Positions 26,715 to 35,917 of a stretch of 64,000 nucleotides of DNA are shown here, in pieces. Position numbers and translations under genes: made by a program. The DNA is from an uncultured Acidobacteriota bacterium (lineage in GTDB: Bacteria > Acidobacteriota > Blastocatellia > Pyrinomonadales > Pyrinomonadaceae). The stretch's first letter is position 1, and every line of letters starts with the position of its first letter. The notes under the pieces were generated by a model. The model saw only the letters and a list, made by a program, of their open reading frames with translations, did not search any database and was not told the DNA's origin. The stretch lies in assembly GCA_937873515.1 (NCBI GenBank), contig CALMYB010000010.1, positions 62,001-126,000 of the forward strand, given 5' to 3'.

Positions 26715-27502
26715 TGATTCCTAGCGCTTATATCACCCAATGGGCCAATTTCGTCCCATGGCAGACAAATGAACAGGTTGAGCAGGACCTTGTGATCACA
26801 CGCGCTATTGTGGAAATCTTTTCGGATGTTTTCCTACGCGAACGCCTCGCGTTTCGCGGTGGGACCGCTCTTCATAAACTCTATTTGGATCCACAACCTC
26901 GGTATTCCGAAGATATCGATCTCGTTCAGATCAAACCTGAACCAATTAAAGAGACTCTTGCTCGCCTTCAAAACAGGCTTGAATTCGTTGGTGCGGCATC
27001 TGTTGCTCAGAAGAAAGACAATAATACTCTCCGTTTTCGATTCGAATCGGAAATACCTCCGGTCCAACCTTTGAAACTAAAAGTCGAAATAAACTGTCGC
27101 GAGCATTTTAACGTGATGGGCCTGCAGGAGTTTCCTTTTGAAACGGAATCTGACTGGTTTAGCGGAAGTGCCGATATTGTCACATACGGGATCGAAGAGC
27201 TTCTCGGAACGAAGCTTAGGGCTCTGTATCAGCGTCGCAAAGGGCGCGACCTATACGATCTTTACAAGGCGTATCAAGGGCAACGGCTGGATTCTCAAAA
27301 GATCATTGAAGTTTATCGAAAGTATATCGCTTTTTCCGTAGACAATCCGCCAACTAGAAAACAGTTTCTCCGGAACCTCGAAACCAAGATGCAGGACGAC
27401 GAGTTTCTGGGCGACACACGGGCGTTGTTGAGACCAACGGAACGGTACGATGCCCATGAGGCCTTCAGTTTCATAAAGGAAGAACTTATTGAAAAGCTCT
27501 AG
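26714..27502 (+). CDS. abiEii: AbiEii nucleotidyltransferase toxin
   Basis: 262 aa. Nucleotidyltransferase fold with the AbiEii signatures GGTALHKLY and YSEDIDL (D-x-D catalytic pair), then KVEINCRE. AbiEii/MenT-type toxins transfer nucleotides to targets such as tRNA acceptor ends and cause growth arrest, giving phage abortive infection and element stability. GTG start overlapping the antitoxin stop. It sits between the T4SS operon and the mobilisation genes. Substrate specificity unknown. Confidence 0.88.
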   Translation: MIPSAYITQWANFVPWQTNEQVEQDLVITRAIVEIFSDVFLRERLAFRGGTALHKLYLDPQPRYSEDIDLVQIKPEPIKETLARLQNRLEFVGAASVAQKKDNNTLRFRFESEIPPVQPLKLKVEINCREHFNVMGLQEFPFETESDWFSGSADIVTYGIEELLGTKLRALYQRRKGRDLYDLYKAYQGQRLDSQKIIEVYRKYIAFSVDNPPTRKQFLRNLETKMQDDEFLGDTRALLRPTERYDAHEAFSFIKEELIEKL

Positions 27503-27544
27503 GTTCCCGGTTTGCCGATCAAAATAGATCGACGGGTACTTATA

Positions 27545-29830
27545 CTACCGAACATGCTCGGACGGGGTTTGAAAATGATTATCCCGGCTTCGAACGTCTG
27601 CGGACGTCGACTGCGTGGAGAATGGAAGACGATCTTTGGATAGCTCCTTTTCATTAAATTGATTAACAATGCCGCTGAGTTCGAAAGTCAGCAATTGTCG
27701 CGCTTCGTTATTCGTACTTCTTGCTCCAACCGAACTCAAATGATCCGTTAAAATTACCCGGGTTCGTTCCTCAACAAACTTCGGATCGGCGTTTGCGAGC
27801 GACAATTCGAGCAGCTCGGTTTTTAGCGCTGCTTGAAGTTTGCCTGGTTGGAGATCATGCGTGGATTGGTTAGTTCCGTCGATGACGGGACCTTTCGATT
27901 CTTGGGTGGTCAGTCTGGCCGTTGTTTCTAGCTTTTCCTTCTGCTCGGTGGCCACTTGATAAACGAAATCCCTCTCCGCAGGCGGCAGTTTGCTGGAAAG
28001 TTCACTGTGGTCGAAGTTGTTTTTGAAGCGGAGTTCCTCATTCGGGGTTTTGAGACTCTGTAGAAAGTGCTTCGTTGCTGATAAGGAATCGTTCAAGTAC
28101 TTTCTTTCCATCCGAGATTCCAGACTTTCGATCAATTGCTGGGCCTCTGGGCTGGGGGCGATATCGCCTCTTTTCAAAGCCTCGGTTCTTGCTTTCGTGG
28201 TCTCGCGGTCACCCGCGTAGTTAAGTTTCGCGACGATCATTTCGGAAGTATAGTGCCGGGGCGACTGTCCGGTAAACAACATTTGCATCTCCTTCTGTGT
28301 CAGAGCCGGAAGGTTCTTAGTATCTCGATTCTGGCCACTCTGCAGCCTTTGAAGCCCGACAGAGGCATTTTCAATCCGTATCCTTGATGACGCTTCGATA
28401 ACTTCATCACGCGACTGGCAGCGATCTAACATCTGGGCGTAGTCTCGATACCGTTCGTTGAAATGTCGAAGTCTCGTTTCAGGTTGATTTAGCTGGTGCT
28501 CAAGATACGCGGATGCGATTCGCAGGTCCTCGGAATTCAGCTCCTTTCCTCTCACAGGGTTCTTGATCGGCTTATCAGCTTTTGCCCTAAAAAGCTTTAG
28601 AATTATGGAGGGCGAAATGCCATTTTCCAGTGCATCGTCCAGTGCCGGAAATTTGACCTCAGCCCAGTGCTTCATCTCTTCCACGGAAATTTCAGATGCG
28701 AGTAACGTTATGTGTGTACTTTGAAGCTCGACGCGCTCAAACCCGAGAGTACTATTAAGGTGTTCAGAATCTCGTTCCGTTGCAAGATGCTCGAAGGTTT
28801 CACTAGGTTCTCCAAACGATCCTCGAAATTGATGTTCCGTATCGTGGAGATCAGGCTCGAGAAGCGGCTCATACGGGACCGAACGGTCAGTTGGTTCGAG
28901 CTTCTCCATCTCACCTGCAACAATTGCCATTTCTGCTAGAGTTCGATCAAACCGCTCGGTCGTCGATTCTGCTTTCGACTGATGGCGATCCTGATCCAAA
29001 AACTCCCGTTTCCCGTCAAGCGCGTCATAGATCCAACGTAAGACCTTTGCCTCGGTTTCTCGATCTGCATTGCTGCCGGCGATGGCTTTTCCATAGTCAA
29101 GGATCTGTGGTGCGACTTCGCGTGCTTTGTCTGACCCGACCAAGGGTTCAAGACGCACAACTGCGTAGCTAAGAGTTGCGAGTTGGAGCGGTGACGTTAG
29201 ATCGTGCGACTCCTTCGGAATTATCAGAACGCCATTCTGAACGGTTCCTCCACGCTCGTATGTGTCACGGAGAAACTGTGATCTGCTGTTCAGGTACGAA
29301 GCGTGCTCGCTCCTGTTGCGGCCATCCGTGTCGTCAAGTTTTGAAAGCTCAAGGTCTGCTCGGCTAACCGAAAAGATCTCGTTGATTGCCCTTTCGGTAC
29401 GTGGATTCGACGGATGAAAGTTTGAATCTTGGGTAAGCGTATGATGTGAGGCTCGATCCAGTTCTTTGACCTCAATTGCCTTCGCAACCTTCTCGATCGC
29501 GAGCTTAATAACATCCGCGTGACACGTCTGCCCTGCCCGACAGAAACACGTGATCGAAATCGACTGTCCGTTCCGGAAGGCATCGCCAAGTAGGACCATA
29601 CCATCCCTAAGTCCGCCATCATTTTGTTTGTAGCTGTTTCGCAGCCGTTCGGAGTAAGCGAAAAGTGCGGCTTCGCGACCGCTTCCCCGTGGTGCAATTT
29701 CGTTCCGGTTGGGCGAAAGAAGCCCCAATTCTGGAGTGCTAATATTCCCGAGATCGAGACTCCTGTTTGGAAGCGTAGACTCTGCTTGATTCAAGCGAGC
29801 AATTACCTTATTGCTCAGATCATATTTCAT
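27545..29830 (-). CDS. Large element protein with an N-terminal CFCRAGQTCHADVI domain
   Basis: 761 aa, charged and predicted mostly helical. Residues about 50-120 carry SITCFCRAGQTCHADVIKLA; the CxC...CHxDVI pattern resembles DUF4326/DUF488-related domains, where CHxDV is a conserved core. The rest (about 150-761) is hydrophilic without recognised domains, Glu/Ser-rich, with possible coiled coils. The start has GGAGG about 8 nt upstream and a sigma-54 promoter about 50 bp upstream, so it is coregulated with transfer. It may be a transfer-time effector delivered or expressed with the DNA; this is inference. Confidence 0.6.
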   Translation of the reverse strand: MKYDLSNKVIARLNQAESTLPNRSLDLGNISTPELGLLSPNRNEIAPRGSGREAALFAYSERLRNSYKQNDGGLRDGMVLLGDAFRNGQSISITCFCRAGQTCHADVIKLAIEKVAKAIEVKELDRASHHTLTQDSNFHPSNPRTERAINEIFSVSRADLELSKLDDTDGRNRSEHASYLNSRSQFLRDTYERGGTVQNGVLIIPKESHDLTSPLQLATLSYAVVRLEPLVGSDKAREVAPQILDYGKAIAGSNADRETEAKVLRWIYDALDGKREFLDQDRHQSKAESTTERFDRTLAEMAIVAGEMEKLEPTDRSVPYEPLLEPDLHDTEHQFRGSFGEPSETFEHLATERDSEHLNSTLGFERVELQSTHITLLASEISVEEMKHWAEVKFPALDDALENGISPSIILKLFRAKADKPIKNPVRGKELNSEDLRIASAYLEHQLNQPETRLRHFNERYRDYAQMLDRCQSRDEVIEASSRIRIENASVGLQRLQSGQNRDTKNLPALTQKEMQMLFTGQSPRHYTSEMIVAKLNYAGDRETTKARTEALKRGDIAPSPEAQQLIESLESRMERKYLNDSLSATKHFLQSLKTPNEELRFKNNFDHSELSSKLPPAERDFVYQVATEQKEKLETTARLTTQESKGPVIDGTNQSTHDLQPGKLQAALKTELLELSLANADPKFVEERTRVILTDHLSSVGARSTNNEARQLLTFELSGIVNQFNEKELSKDRLPFSTQSTSADVRSRDNHFQTPSEHVR

Positions 29831-29879
29831 AACTCGTCCCTCCGCGTTTCGATCGCGTAGCTAATCGATCAAAGTAGAT

Positions 29880-29895
29880 GGCAAACTATGTGCCT
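29880..29895 (-). promoter_or_regulatory. Sigma-54 promoter upstream of the 761-aa protein
   Basis: On the minus strand, AGGCACATAGTTTGCC has GG and GC exactly 10 bp apart (plus CC 29893-29894, GC 29881-29882). Expected start near 29869 gives a leader of about 39 nt with a strong RBS before the ATG at 29830. Confidence 0.7.
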
Positions 29896-30042
29896 TGTAT
29901 GGGCCAAAATACACTACCGAAACTATTGCGGTGAAATGAGCCAGGGGACAAGGAAGCTTCGTGTCGTTGAAAGTTATCTACGTCACAAGAGGTAGTATGA
30001 GCCTGGTGAGCGACCCCATAAAAATGTGGTAAATTAGTTTTA

Positions 30043-31890
30043 GTGAAACAAGTCTCCGCGTCTGTATTAAAAGATAAAATCGACTTTGGAATCATCACGA
30101 TCAGAGAAGATGAGTCCCAAGCGGTATTGAAACGCCTCCCGACAAAAACACTTTGTAAAGGAAAACAGACGTATTCAATTTCAACCCTCCTTACGTCAAA
30201 CGGAGACGAATACTCTATTGCTTCGGTTCGCTGCTTAGAGCAAGGAAACCAACAAGCCCAAACGGTCGCCCAAAGACTGATTGACGAACTAAACCCACAG
30301 TGGATTCTCTTAATTGGAATCGCGGGTTGCGTTCCTGATCCCGACTACACTTTGGGCGACGTGATTCTTGCCTCTCGACTTCACGATTTTTGCGTTTCCG
30401 CGAGTTTTGATGATGGCTCACATCAGTTCAATGACCGCGGAGGTCCGATGCACCCCGACGTGCAGAATTTTCTTGCATCTCTTCCATTTATCGAACCGCT
30501 TTTGGGCAAGTGGAATACGACACGTCGAATCGGTCCGGAGCGCCCAAAGACAAGACTGAACCCCGAATTCTTTTACGGTGATGACGACTGGCAGACAAAA
30601 ACGCGCTCCAGTCTGAGGAGATACTTCGGGCCACGAAGTCAAAGAAAGATTCCCAAGGTCTTCACGGGCTCAGTCGCGTCTAGCGACACTCTCGTTAAGG
30701 ACATTGGTCTTGTAAAGGAATGGCAACAGTCTGCGAGACACGTAGCCGGAATTGAAATGGAACTGGCCGGTGTCTACCAAGCCGCCCACAATGCGCAAAA
30801 GCCGGTTTTGGCCATAAGAGGGATCAGTGATGTTGTAGGTTTTAAGCGTTCTCCGGATTGGACTGAGTATGCTTGCCACACGTCGGCCGCCTTAGCGATA
30901 GCCTTACTGAAATTTCGCCCTATAAATCCAATTAATTCACTCGGCAACGAGCTAATGGTCGCTGCATCTCCAAAGGACTCAGCGTCGGTTGCCCCGACAC
31001 TATCATCCGCATTTGCCAATCCGCCTAAGGATGTTCCACCTTTATTAAAAGCCGAAACGCTCTACTCGAATTTTTTGCCTATTACATACTTTCCTGAAAA
31101 GATTTGCGTGGTCAATACAGAAGCCACAGGTAGGTCCGACGTTTGGAACCTTTTGCGTGAGGAGACAGAACGCCCTCCTGATGATTGGGTTTATCATGGC
31201 AAAGCCCTTTATGCTTTTCACGATTTTAATGATCCAATTTGGAAAAGAGTTGTGGACGGAAATGTTGCCGAATCTCACGATACGGCCAGATGGTCTAAAA
31301 CTGAAAGCACCGTTGAAACCAACATTTTTATTGAACTCCTTAAGAGTTGCTTGCGACAGATGGGACGTTCGCTTGATCTGTCGTACCGCCACAAAAAGCC
31401 TCTTCGCTTTCTCTACTTTTCTCCGACTGAAGACTTGACTGCAAGAACCATTACAACCATGAGTCTTAAAAAGAAGGGGACCCATACGGTTTTCGGCGCT
31501 TATACGAACAAGAAGACGGACGAGATTATGTATTACCGTCACCATGCGTTCCGGTTTGAGTTTGAAAAAGTTAAATCCAATTGGTATTTGCAGATCACGC
31601 CGACTTACCACTACACCCGTGACGGCTATCGTCTGTATTGGTTCTATGAAGACCAAATTAGCGGAATAAAACGGCTGGAGAATAATGAAGCGGTGTTTCG
31701 TCAAGTGCTTTTCTGGGCTGAAATACTTAAGAGCGGCTCTCCCAAACTTATAGGCTCTGAATATAGTGACCTTCGTTTTGGCGAACTCTTAAAATTTAGC
31801 TCTTCATACGGCGTGATCGATGAAGCCTGGTCGAAGAAGGAATCGGCGGCGAAAGTTAAATCGGAAGGAAGCTTGATGTTTGAACGATGA
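30043..31890 (+). CDS. Nucleoside phosphorylase-APAZ fusion, effector partner of short Argonaute
   Basis: 615 aa in two parts. Residues about 14-292 form a PNP/UDP-type nucleoside phosphorylase or nucleosidase domain: FGIITIREDES (15-25), IGIAGCV (91-97), GDVILA, IEMELAG (237-243) with the purine-clamping Met-Glu pair, and AIRGISDVV (257-265) with the catalytic-type Asp. Residues about 335-590 resemble the APAZ domain that pairs with short Argonautes, notably HGKALYAFHDFNDP and WYLQITPTYHYTRDG. In SPARSA and SPARTA the APAZ protein carries a SIR2 or TIR effector; here the effector would hydrolyse or phosphorolyse a nucleoside or nucleotide. GTG start. Its stop overlaps the Argonaute start by 4 bp, so the products are coupled. 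The APAZ call is by pattern and context. Confidence 0.78.
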   Translation: MKQVSASVLKDKIDFGIITIREDESQAVLKRLPTKTLCKGKQTYSISTLLTSNGDEYSIASVRCLEQGNQQAQTVAQRLIDELNPQWILLIGIAGCVPDPDYTLGDVILASRLHDFCVSASFDDGSHQFNDRGGPMHPDVQNFLASLPFIEPLLGKWNTTRRIGPERPKTRLNPEFFYGDDDWQTKTRSSLRRYFGPRSQRKIPKVFTGSVASSDTLVKDIGLVKEWQQSARHVAGIEMELAGVYQAAHNAQKPVLAIRGISDVVGFKRSPDWTEYACHTSAALAIALLKFRPINPINSLGNELMVAASPKDSASVAPTLSSAFANPPKDVPPLLKAETLYSNFLPITYFPEKICVVNTEATGRSDVWNLLREETERPPDDWVYHGKALYAFHDFNDPIWKRVVDGNVAESHDTARWSKTESTVETNIFIELLKSCLRQMGRSLDLSYRHKKPLRFLYFSPTEDLTARTITTMSLKKKGTHTVFGAYTNKKTDEIMYYRHHAFRFEFEKVKSNWYLQITPTYHYTRDGYRLYWFYEDQISGIKRLENNEAVFRQVLFWAEILKSGSPKLIGSEYSDLRFGELLKFSSSYGVIDEAWSKKESAAKVKSEGSLMFER

Positions 31891-33362
31891 AGATTGATTT
31901 GCTGACACCTGAACCGCAATTAGAATTCGCCAATGGCGGTCTCTGCCATGATGTCCGTTTTGGAATAGGGCATTTTGGAACCTACGATTCAGGAACTGAC
32001 AAGGCACCAAAGGACATTAAACTTGGCATTATTGGCAGCAATGAGACTATCGATTCTCTGACAGAATGGGTTGAAGAATGTAGAGGGGAGATTCCTGCCA
32101 AGAAGAGTAATCAGCCAAACCTTTTTCCACCGTTTCCAGGCTTTAGCCCAGAACATGGATTTCATTCCAAACTTACGTGGGACGATTCCACTATTAGAGC
32201 GATTTACTTTAATCAGAAACCAGCAACTCGAAGGGCAGACTTCAATAAGATACTGGAGGATACCGCGAAACTCTACACTGAGGAGATCTCCCGTATTCTT
32301 GATAAGTCTGATGTCAGCGTAATCGTATGCGCTCTTCCGCTGGAACAGCTCAAAGCTACAACCGCAGCCTATATGACCGCAAGCCTAGCGGATGAGCCTA
32401 CTTCCGAAAATGAAGATAGTAAAGATAAACATGTCGTACAGGCCCTCTATGATTTTCACGACTATTTAAAAGCTGAATCGCTGGCTTTTCGTGTCCCAAT
32501 TCAAATTGTCCTTCCAGCGACGTATGACGAAACTAAACAAGCGGCGCAAAAAAAGATATTCAATCGCGACCAGCAAGACGAAGCTACGCGAACGTGGAAC
32601 TTTCATACTGCGCTCTATTACAAGGCAAGAGGCGTTCCTTGGCGAATGATCCGCAAGCCTTCTGATTTAACAACCTGTTTTCTCGGCATTAGCTTTTTTA
32701 ATACCTTGGACCGAAAAAACATATACGCCAGTTCCGCTCAAGTCTTTAACGAACGGGGAGAAGGAATCGTTGTCAGAGGTGGGATTGCATACAAAGATAC
32801 GGAAGACCGACAGGTTCATTTAGATGAGGAGGGTGCTTACACAATAGTCAACACTGCTCTTCAAAAATACTTCGATGAACATAACAACTACCCGGCTCGA
32901 ATAGTCCTACATAAGACCTCATCATTTACAGAGCACGAACTTGCCGGTTTCGGAAAAGCTTTCAATGAAAAAAGCATTCGGAATGTTGATTACGTTCATG
33001 TTCGCGAATCAAGCGCAAAACTTTTTCGCACTAAGAATTATCCCCCGCTTAGGGGCACATTATGGCATCATGAGGACAAGAAAGGGATTCTCTACACGAA
33101 AGGGAGCGTTCCATTCTATGAGACGTATCCCGGAAAGTATCCACCAGGGACAATCTATATCGATTCGACTTACGCCCAAAGAACCTTCTCTGAAATTGCG
33201 TGGGAGATATTCGCTTTAACTAAAATGAACTGGAACAGTACTCGCTTCGACCAAAAGGTTCCAATTACACTGAAAGCTTCGCGAGAGGTGGGTGATATTC
33301 TAAAGTACGTAAGAAACTCAGAGTCACCTTCTCTTCCCCCGCACTACCGATTTTATATGTAA
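31887..33362 (+). CDS. Short prokaryotic Argonaute (MID-PIWI), catalytically inactive
   Basis: 491 aa, the normal length of a short pAgo. MID region about 1-240 and PIWI about 255-491. Seen: SVIVCALP (144-151), WNFHTALYYKARGVPWRM (237-254), TTCFLGISFF (262-271) and the later LHKTSSFTEHE (341-351). In active PIWI domains the first catalytic Asp follows FxG-x; here the site reads GIS (Ser269). The HKxD position is Thr344. The nuclease is therefore predicted dead, as in all known short pAgos. It would use a guide to recognise target nucleic acid and switch on the fused effector encoded just upstream. No N or PAZ domain. Confidence 0.88.
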   Translation: MKIDLLTPEPQLEFANGGLCHDVRFGIGHFGTYDSGTDKAPKDIKLGIIGSNETIDSLTEWVEECRGEIPAKKSNQPNLFPPFPGFSPEHGFHSKLTWDDSTIRAIYFNQKPATRRADFNKILEDTAKLYTEEISRILDKSDVSVIVCALPLEQLKATTAAYMTASLADEPTSENEDSKDKHVVQALYDFHDYLKAESLAFRVPIQIVLPATYDETKQAAQKKIFNRDQQDEATRTWNFHTALYYKARGVPWRMIRKPSDLTTCFLGISFFNTLDRKNIYASSAQVFNERGEGIVVRGGIAYKDTEDRQVHLDEEGAYTIVNTALQKYFDEHNNYPARIVLHKTSSFTEHELAGFGKAFNEKSIRNVDYVHVRESSAKLFRTKNYPPLRGTLWHHEDKKGILYTKGSVPFYETYPGKYPPGTIYIDSTYAQRTFSEIAWEIFALTKMNWNSTRFDQKVPITLKASREVGDILKYVRNSESPSLPPHYRFYM

Positions 33363-33382
33363 GGAGACTCATCAAACCAAGA

Positions 33383-33394
33383 TGCGGATCCGCA
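33383..33394. other. 12-bp palindrome after the Argonaute gene
   Basis: TGCGGATCCGCA is a perfect palindrome 21 bp after the pAgo stop, in the 173-bp gap between that gene and the convergent relaxase gene. It lacks a loop and a T-tract, so it is not a standard terminator. The rest of this gap shows nothing I can identify. Confidence 0.3.
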
Positions 33395-33535
33395 CAGCCT
33401 CCACCATTTGAAGAGTTATGGAAATTAAGCCTCAGTAGTTTATTTGACAGGGTGAAAGGCGATTCTCTCGGGAACCAACAGCCTGTTGAGCGTGCTAGAA
33501 ACGCTGGGTGACGCAATTTACAGTTCGTTCGGAAA

Positions 33536-35917
33536 TCACAATCGCTCAATTCCGCCTTTTGACTTTCGCTCATTTGTTCTAGGCGGATCGTACAAAGTTG
33601 ACCTTCTTTTGTGTTCTGCCTCCTTACGTCCAATGCCCGATTCAGCTCTTCCTTCTGGATCATAAATGTTCCTCAAAACTTCATCGAAAGACAAGGAATA
33701 TATTCGGGTCGAGCGTACCAGAGTCGAGACCAGTCGTTCAGCTTCCTTGCTGCCGGAAGTTCGCTCGATTCTTTTCTCAATCTCATTGATCTCGCTTGTT
33801 GTGAAGATAGGCGGGTAAGTGAGATCCGTAGCACTACCCAACAGGGACAGTTGCCTAAACTCCAAAGCCTCTTTGGCTGCATTCAGCGACAATTCTTTGG
33901 CGGCCGCCACGTCCGCTTTGAGACATTTCTCGCGATCCTTTGCGCGGCCTTCGATCTGGCGTCTTAAGGTTCGATGATCTTTGCTCTCTAACAGTAGACT
34001 CAGTGCCTGGTCAAGAATCGAGCTTTTTCGTGGCATATCGACATCGCTGAGATTCAGGTAACTCATCGAACCGTTCGATTTGTCCTCGATCGCAAATCTG
34101 TGAAAACGCTTCGAGCTTCGGTAGAAAGCTAGGTCTTCTTTTGTCTTATTCAGTCCGATATTGCAAAGAATTTCTCTTGCCAATACGCGGCCCACGATCG
34201 CGTGAGAAAGATTCCCGCGTTCGTCGAGGCCGATCTTTCCTTTGGCTCCATGTTGGCTGGGTTCCGCCCCTTGAATCGATGTCTTTTGGAGTTTCCAATT
34301 GGATGCGTATTCTTTGGGAAATTTGAGTTTTCTTGAGAGCGTGTCAATTTCGTTGATCTGATCGGCAGAAAACACTGGCCTCACTGTATGCAAGGTGCTG
34401 CTTCGATCAAGGACTTCACTTAGAACCTCAACAATGTTCTGCTCTTGCCGCATCGATTTGTGCATTTGCAAGGATTGTTCACTCAGAGAACTATTGACCG
34501 AATCAAATAGAACGACTGCCCTTAACTTGGAATGTCCGCTTGAGGGCTTGTTGGTCAGATATTCGATTGCCGAGCGAATGCTTTGAAGAACAGTGCGACC
34601 ATCGTTTTTGACATCTTGTTGACGAGCTATCATCGCCAAAGAGACTCGATCGTTTCCGACCTTCACCTTTCGGTAATACGCGTTGTCTTTGAAGTCCGAG
34701 AGCTGCCGCTGATGTAGTTGCATCCTTATTTCAGAAACCGCTTTTTGTCCAGCGAGAAGTCCAAGATCAGAAACCGTTCTAGGTGCGATTTCTTTCTTGT
34801 TTTCAAGGTCGGTTCTCACCTGTTCGAGGTAGCGAAATTCACGCATTTTCGTATTCGCAAGACATTCGCTCTGCAGTTCATCGAGTTCTTGTTTTTTGAA
34901 TGCGGGCGGCGGTACTTTTACTCCTTTTTTTCTGTAGTCGGTTCGGATGAGATTTGCTTCGCCACGAATAGACGTAGTTTCCTCTCTTAGCTTGAAAAAT
35001 TCCGATTCTTCACGGGCGAGTATGCTGTTGGTTATCGCTATGATCTGGCGTGATTGCGGTGTTTTGTTCCAGTCTTCGGAGTTGGCTGCTATTTGCCTTA
35101 CCTCCAAGAGCGAGACTCTTTTGGTTATTGCTTTTTCCAGATCCCTGATCGGAAACTTGAGGCTCTCACGATTTTCGATAAGAAAAGCAATCTTTTCTTC
35201 CTTAAATTTGAGTTGATATTCGGCAAGAATACCCAGGCGTAGAATCTCTCGTTCGTGAATATTTCCGTCGCCCTTTTGAAACTTAATGGCGTGATGTTTT
35301 TGTAGAGCATTTCGATTGTGCTGCTTGTCATTGGCGTGTTCCCGTGTAGGTGTCCGTTCCGCAGTAAGCTTCTGAAGCTTAGTCTTCGCGGATTCGATCA
35401 GAATGCCATCGATGATCCGCTTTTCACCATCGACAAGCTCAAAATGCGGAAGGGCCTCTCGGGGAATTTTGTTTAACGATCTAGAGTGAAGATCGTGGGT
35501 AAAATATAGCTTTTGAATTGCGATATGAACGTGCGGGTTTGCTGTGTTGAGATGAACGGCTCCTGCCCAGGCAAGCCTTTCGCTTTTGAGACTCTTTTCC
35601 AACTTCCCGATGGCAAACCTTGTGACGATTATTAACTGCCGTTTGCGATCCTCGTCACTCGAACCAAGTTGTTGAAAATCTTCCCGCCGAAATGAGAGAA
35701 CAAGGTGGTGAAGTTCGTTGTTTGAGGGACGGCCTTTGCCGCAATCAGATTTAAGAAAGTTGTTCGCGCTTCTTACGGTAAGGTGTTCGGTAAACTCGTT
35801 AAAAAGTTCACGACCTTTTTCGGGCTCTGCATTCCGGTCGATCTTACTGTGCGCTAGATAATGAATGAGACCGCGAGAACTGCCTCTTTTTGATTGAACG
35901 CTGGCAATAACTCTCAT
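33536..35917 (-). CDS. MOBP-like relaxase
   Basis: 793 aa. N-terminal relaxase domain: motif I Tyr20 in GLIHYLAHSK is the candidate nicking tyrosine, and motif III HLNTANPHVHI (H122, H129, H131) is the metal-binding histidine triad. The C-terminal 600 residues are helical with no clear helicase or primase domain. It would nick oriT and lead the strand to the recipient. The start overlaps the stop of the RHH accessory gene by 4 bp (operon). A candidate nic sequence CTATCCTG lies at 36781-36788. Divergent from RP4 TraI; MOBP placement is from motif style and nic sequence. Confidence 0.85.
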   Translation of the reverse strand: MRVIASVQSKRGSSRGLIHYLAHSKIDRNAEPEKGRELFNEFTEHLTVRSANNFLKSDCGKGRPSNNELHHLVLSFRREDFQQLGSSDEDRKRQLIIVTRFAIGKLEKSLKSERLAWAGAVHLNTANPHVHIAIQKLYFTHDLHSRSLNKIPREALPHFELVDGEKRIIDGILIESAKTKLQKLTAERTPTREHANDKQHNRNALQKHHAIKFQKGDGNIHEREILRLGILAEYQLKFKEEKIAFLIENRESLKFPIRDLEKAITKRVSLLEVRQIAANSEDWNKTPQSRQIIAITNSILAREESEFFKLREETTSIRGEANLIRTDYRKKGVKVPPPAFKKQELDELQSECLANTKMREFRYLEQVRTDLENKKEIAPRTVSDLGLLAGQKAVSEIRMQLHQRQLSDFKDNAYYRKVKVGNDRVSLAMIARQQDVKNDGRTVLQSIRSAIEYLTNKPSSGHSKLRAVVLFDSVNSSLSEQSLQMHKSMRQEQNIVEVLSEVLDRSSTLHTVRPVFSADQINEIDTLSRKLKFPKEYASNWKLQKTSIQGAEPSQHGAKGKIGLDERGNLSHAIVGRVLAREILCNIGLNKTKEDLAFYRSSKRFHRFAIEDKSNGSMSYLNLSDVDMPRKSSILDQALSLLLESKDHRTLRRQIEGRAKDREKCLKADVAAAKELSLNAAKEALEFRQLSLLGSATDLTYPPIFTTSEINEIEKRIERTSGSKEAERLVSTLVRSTRIYSLSFDEVLRNIYDPEGRAESGIGRKEAEHKRRSTLYDPPRTNERKSKGGIERL

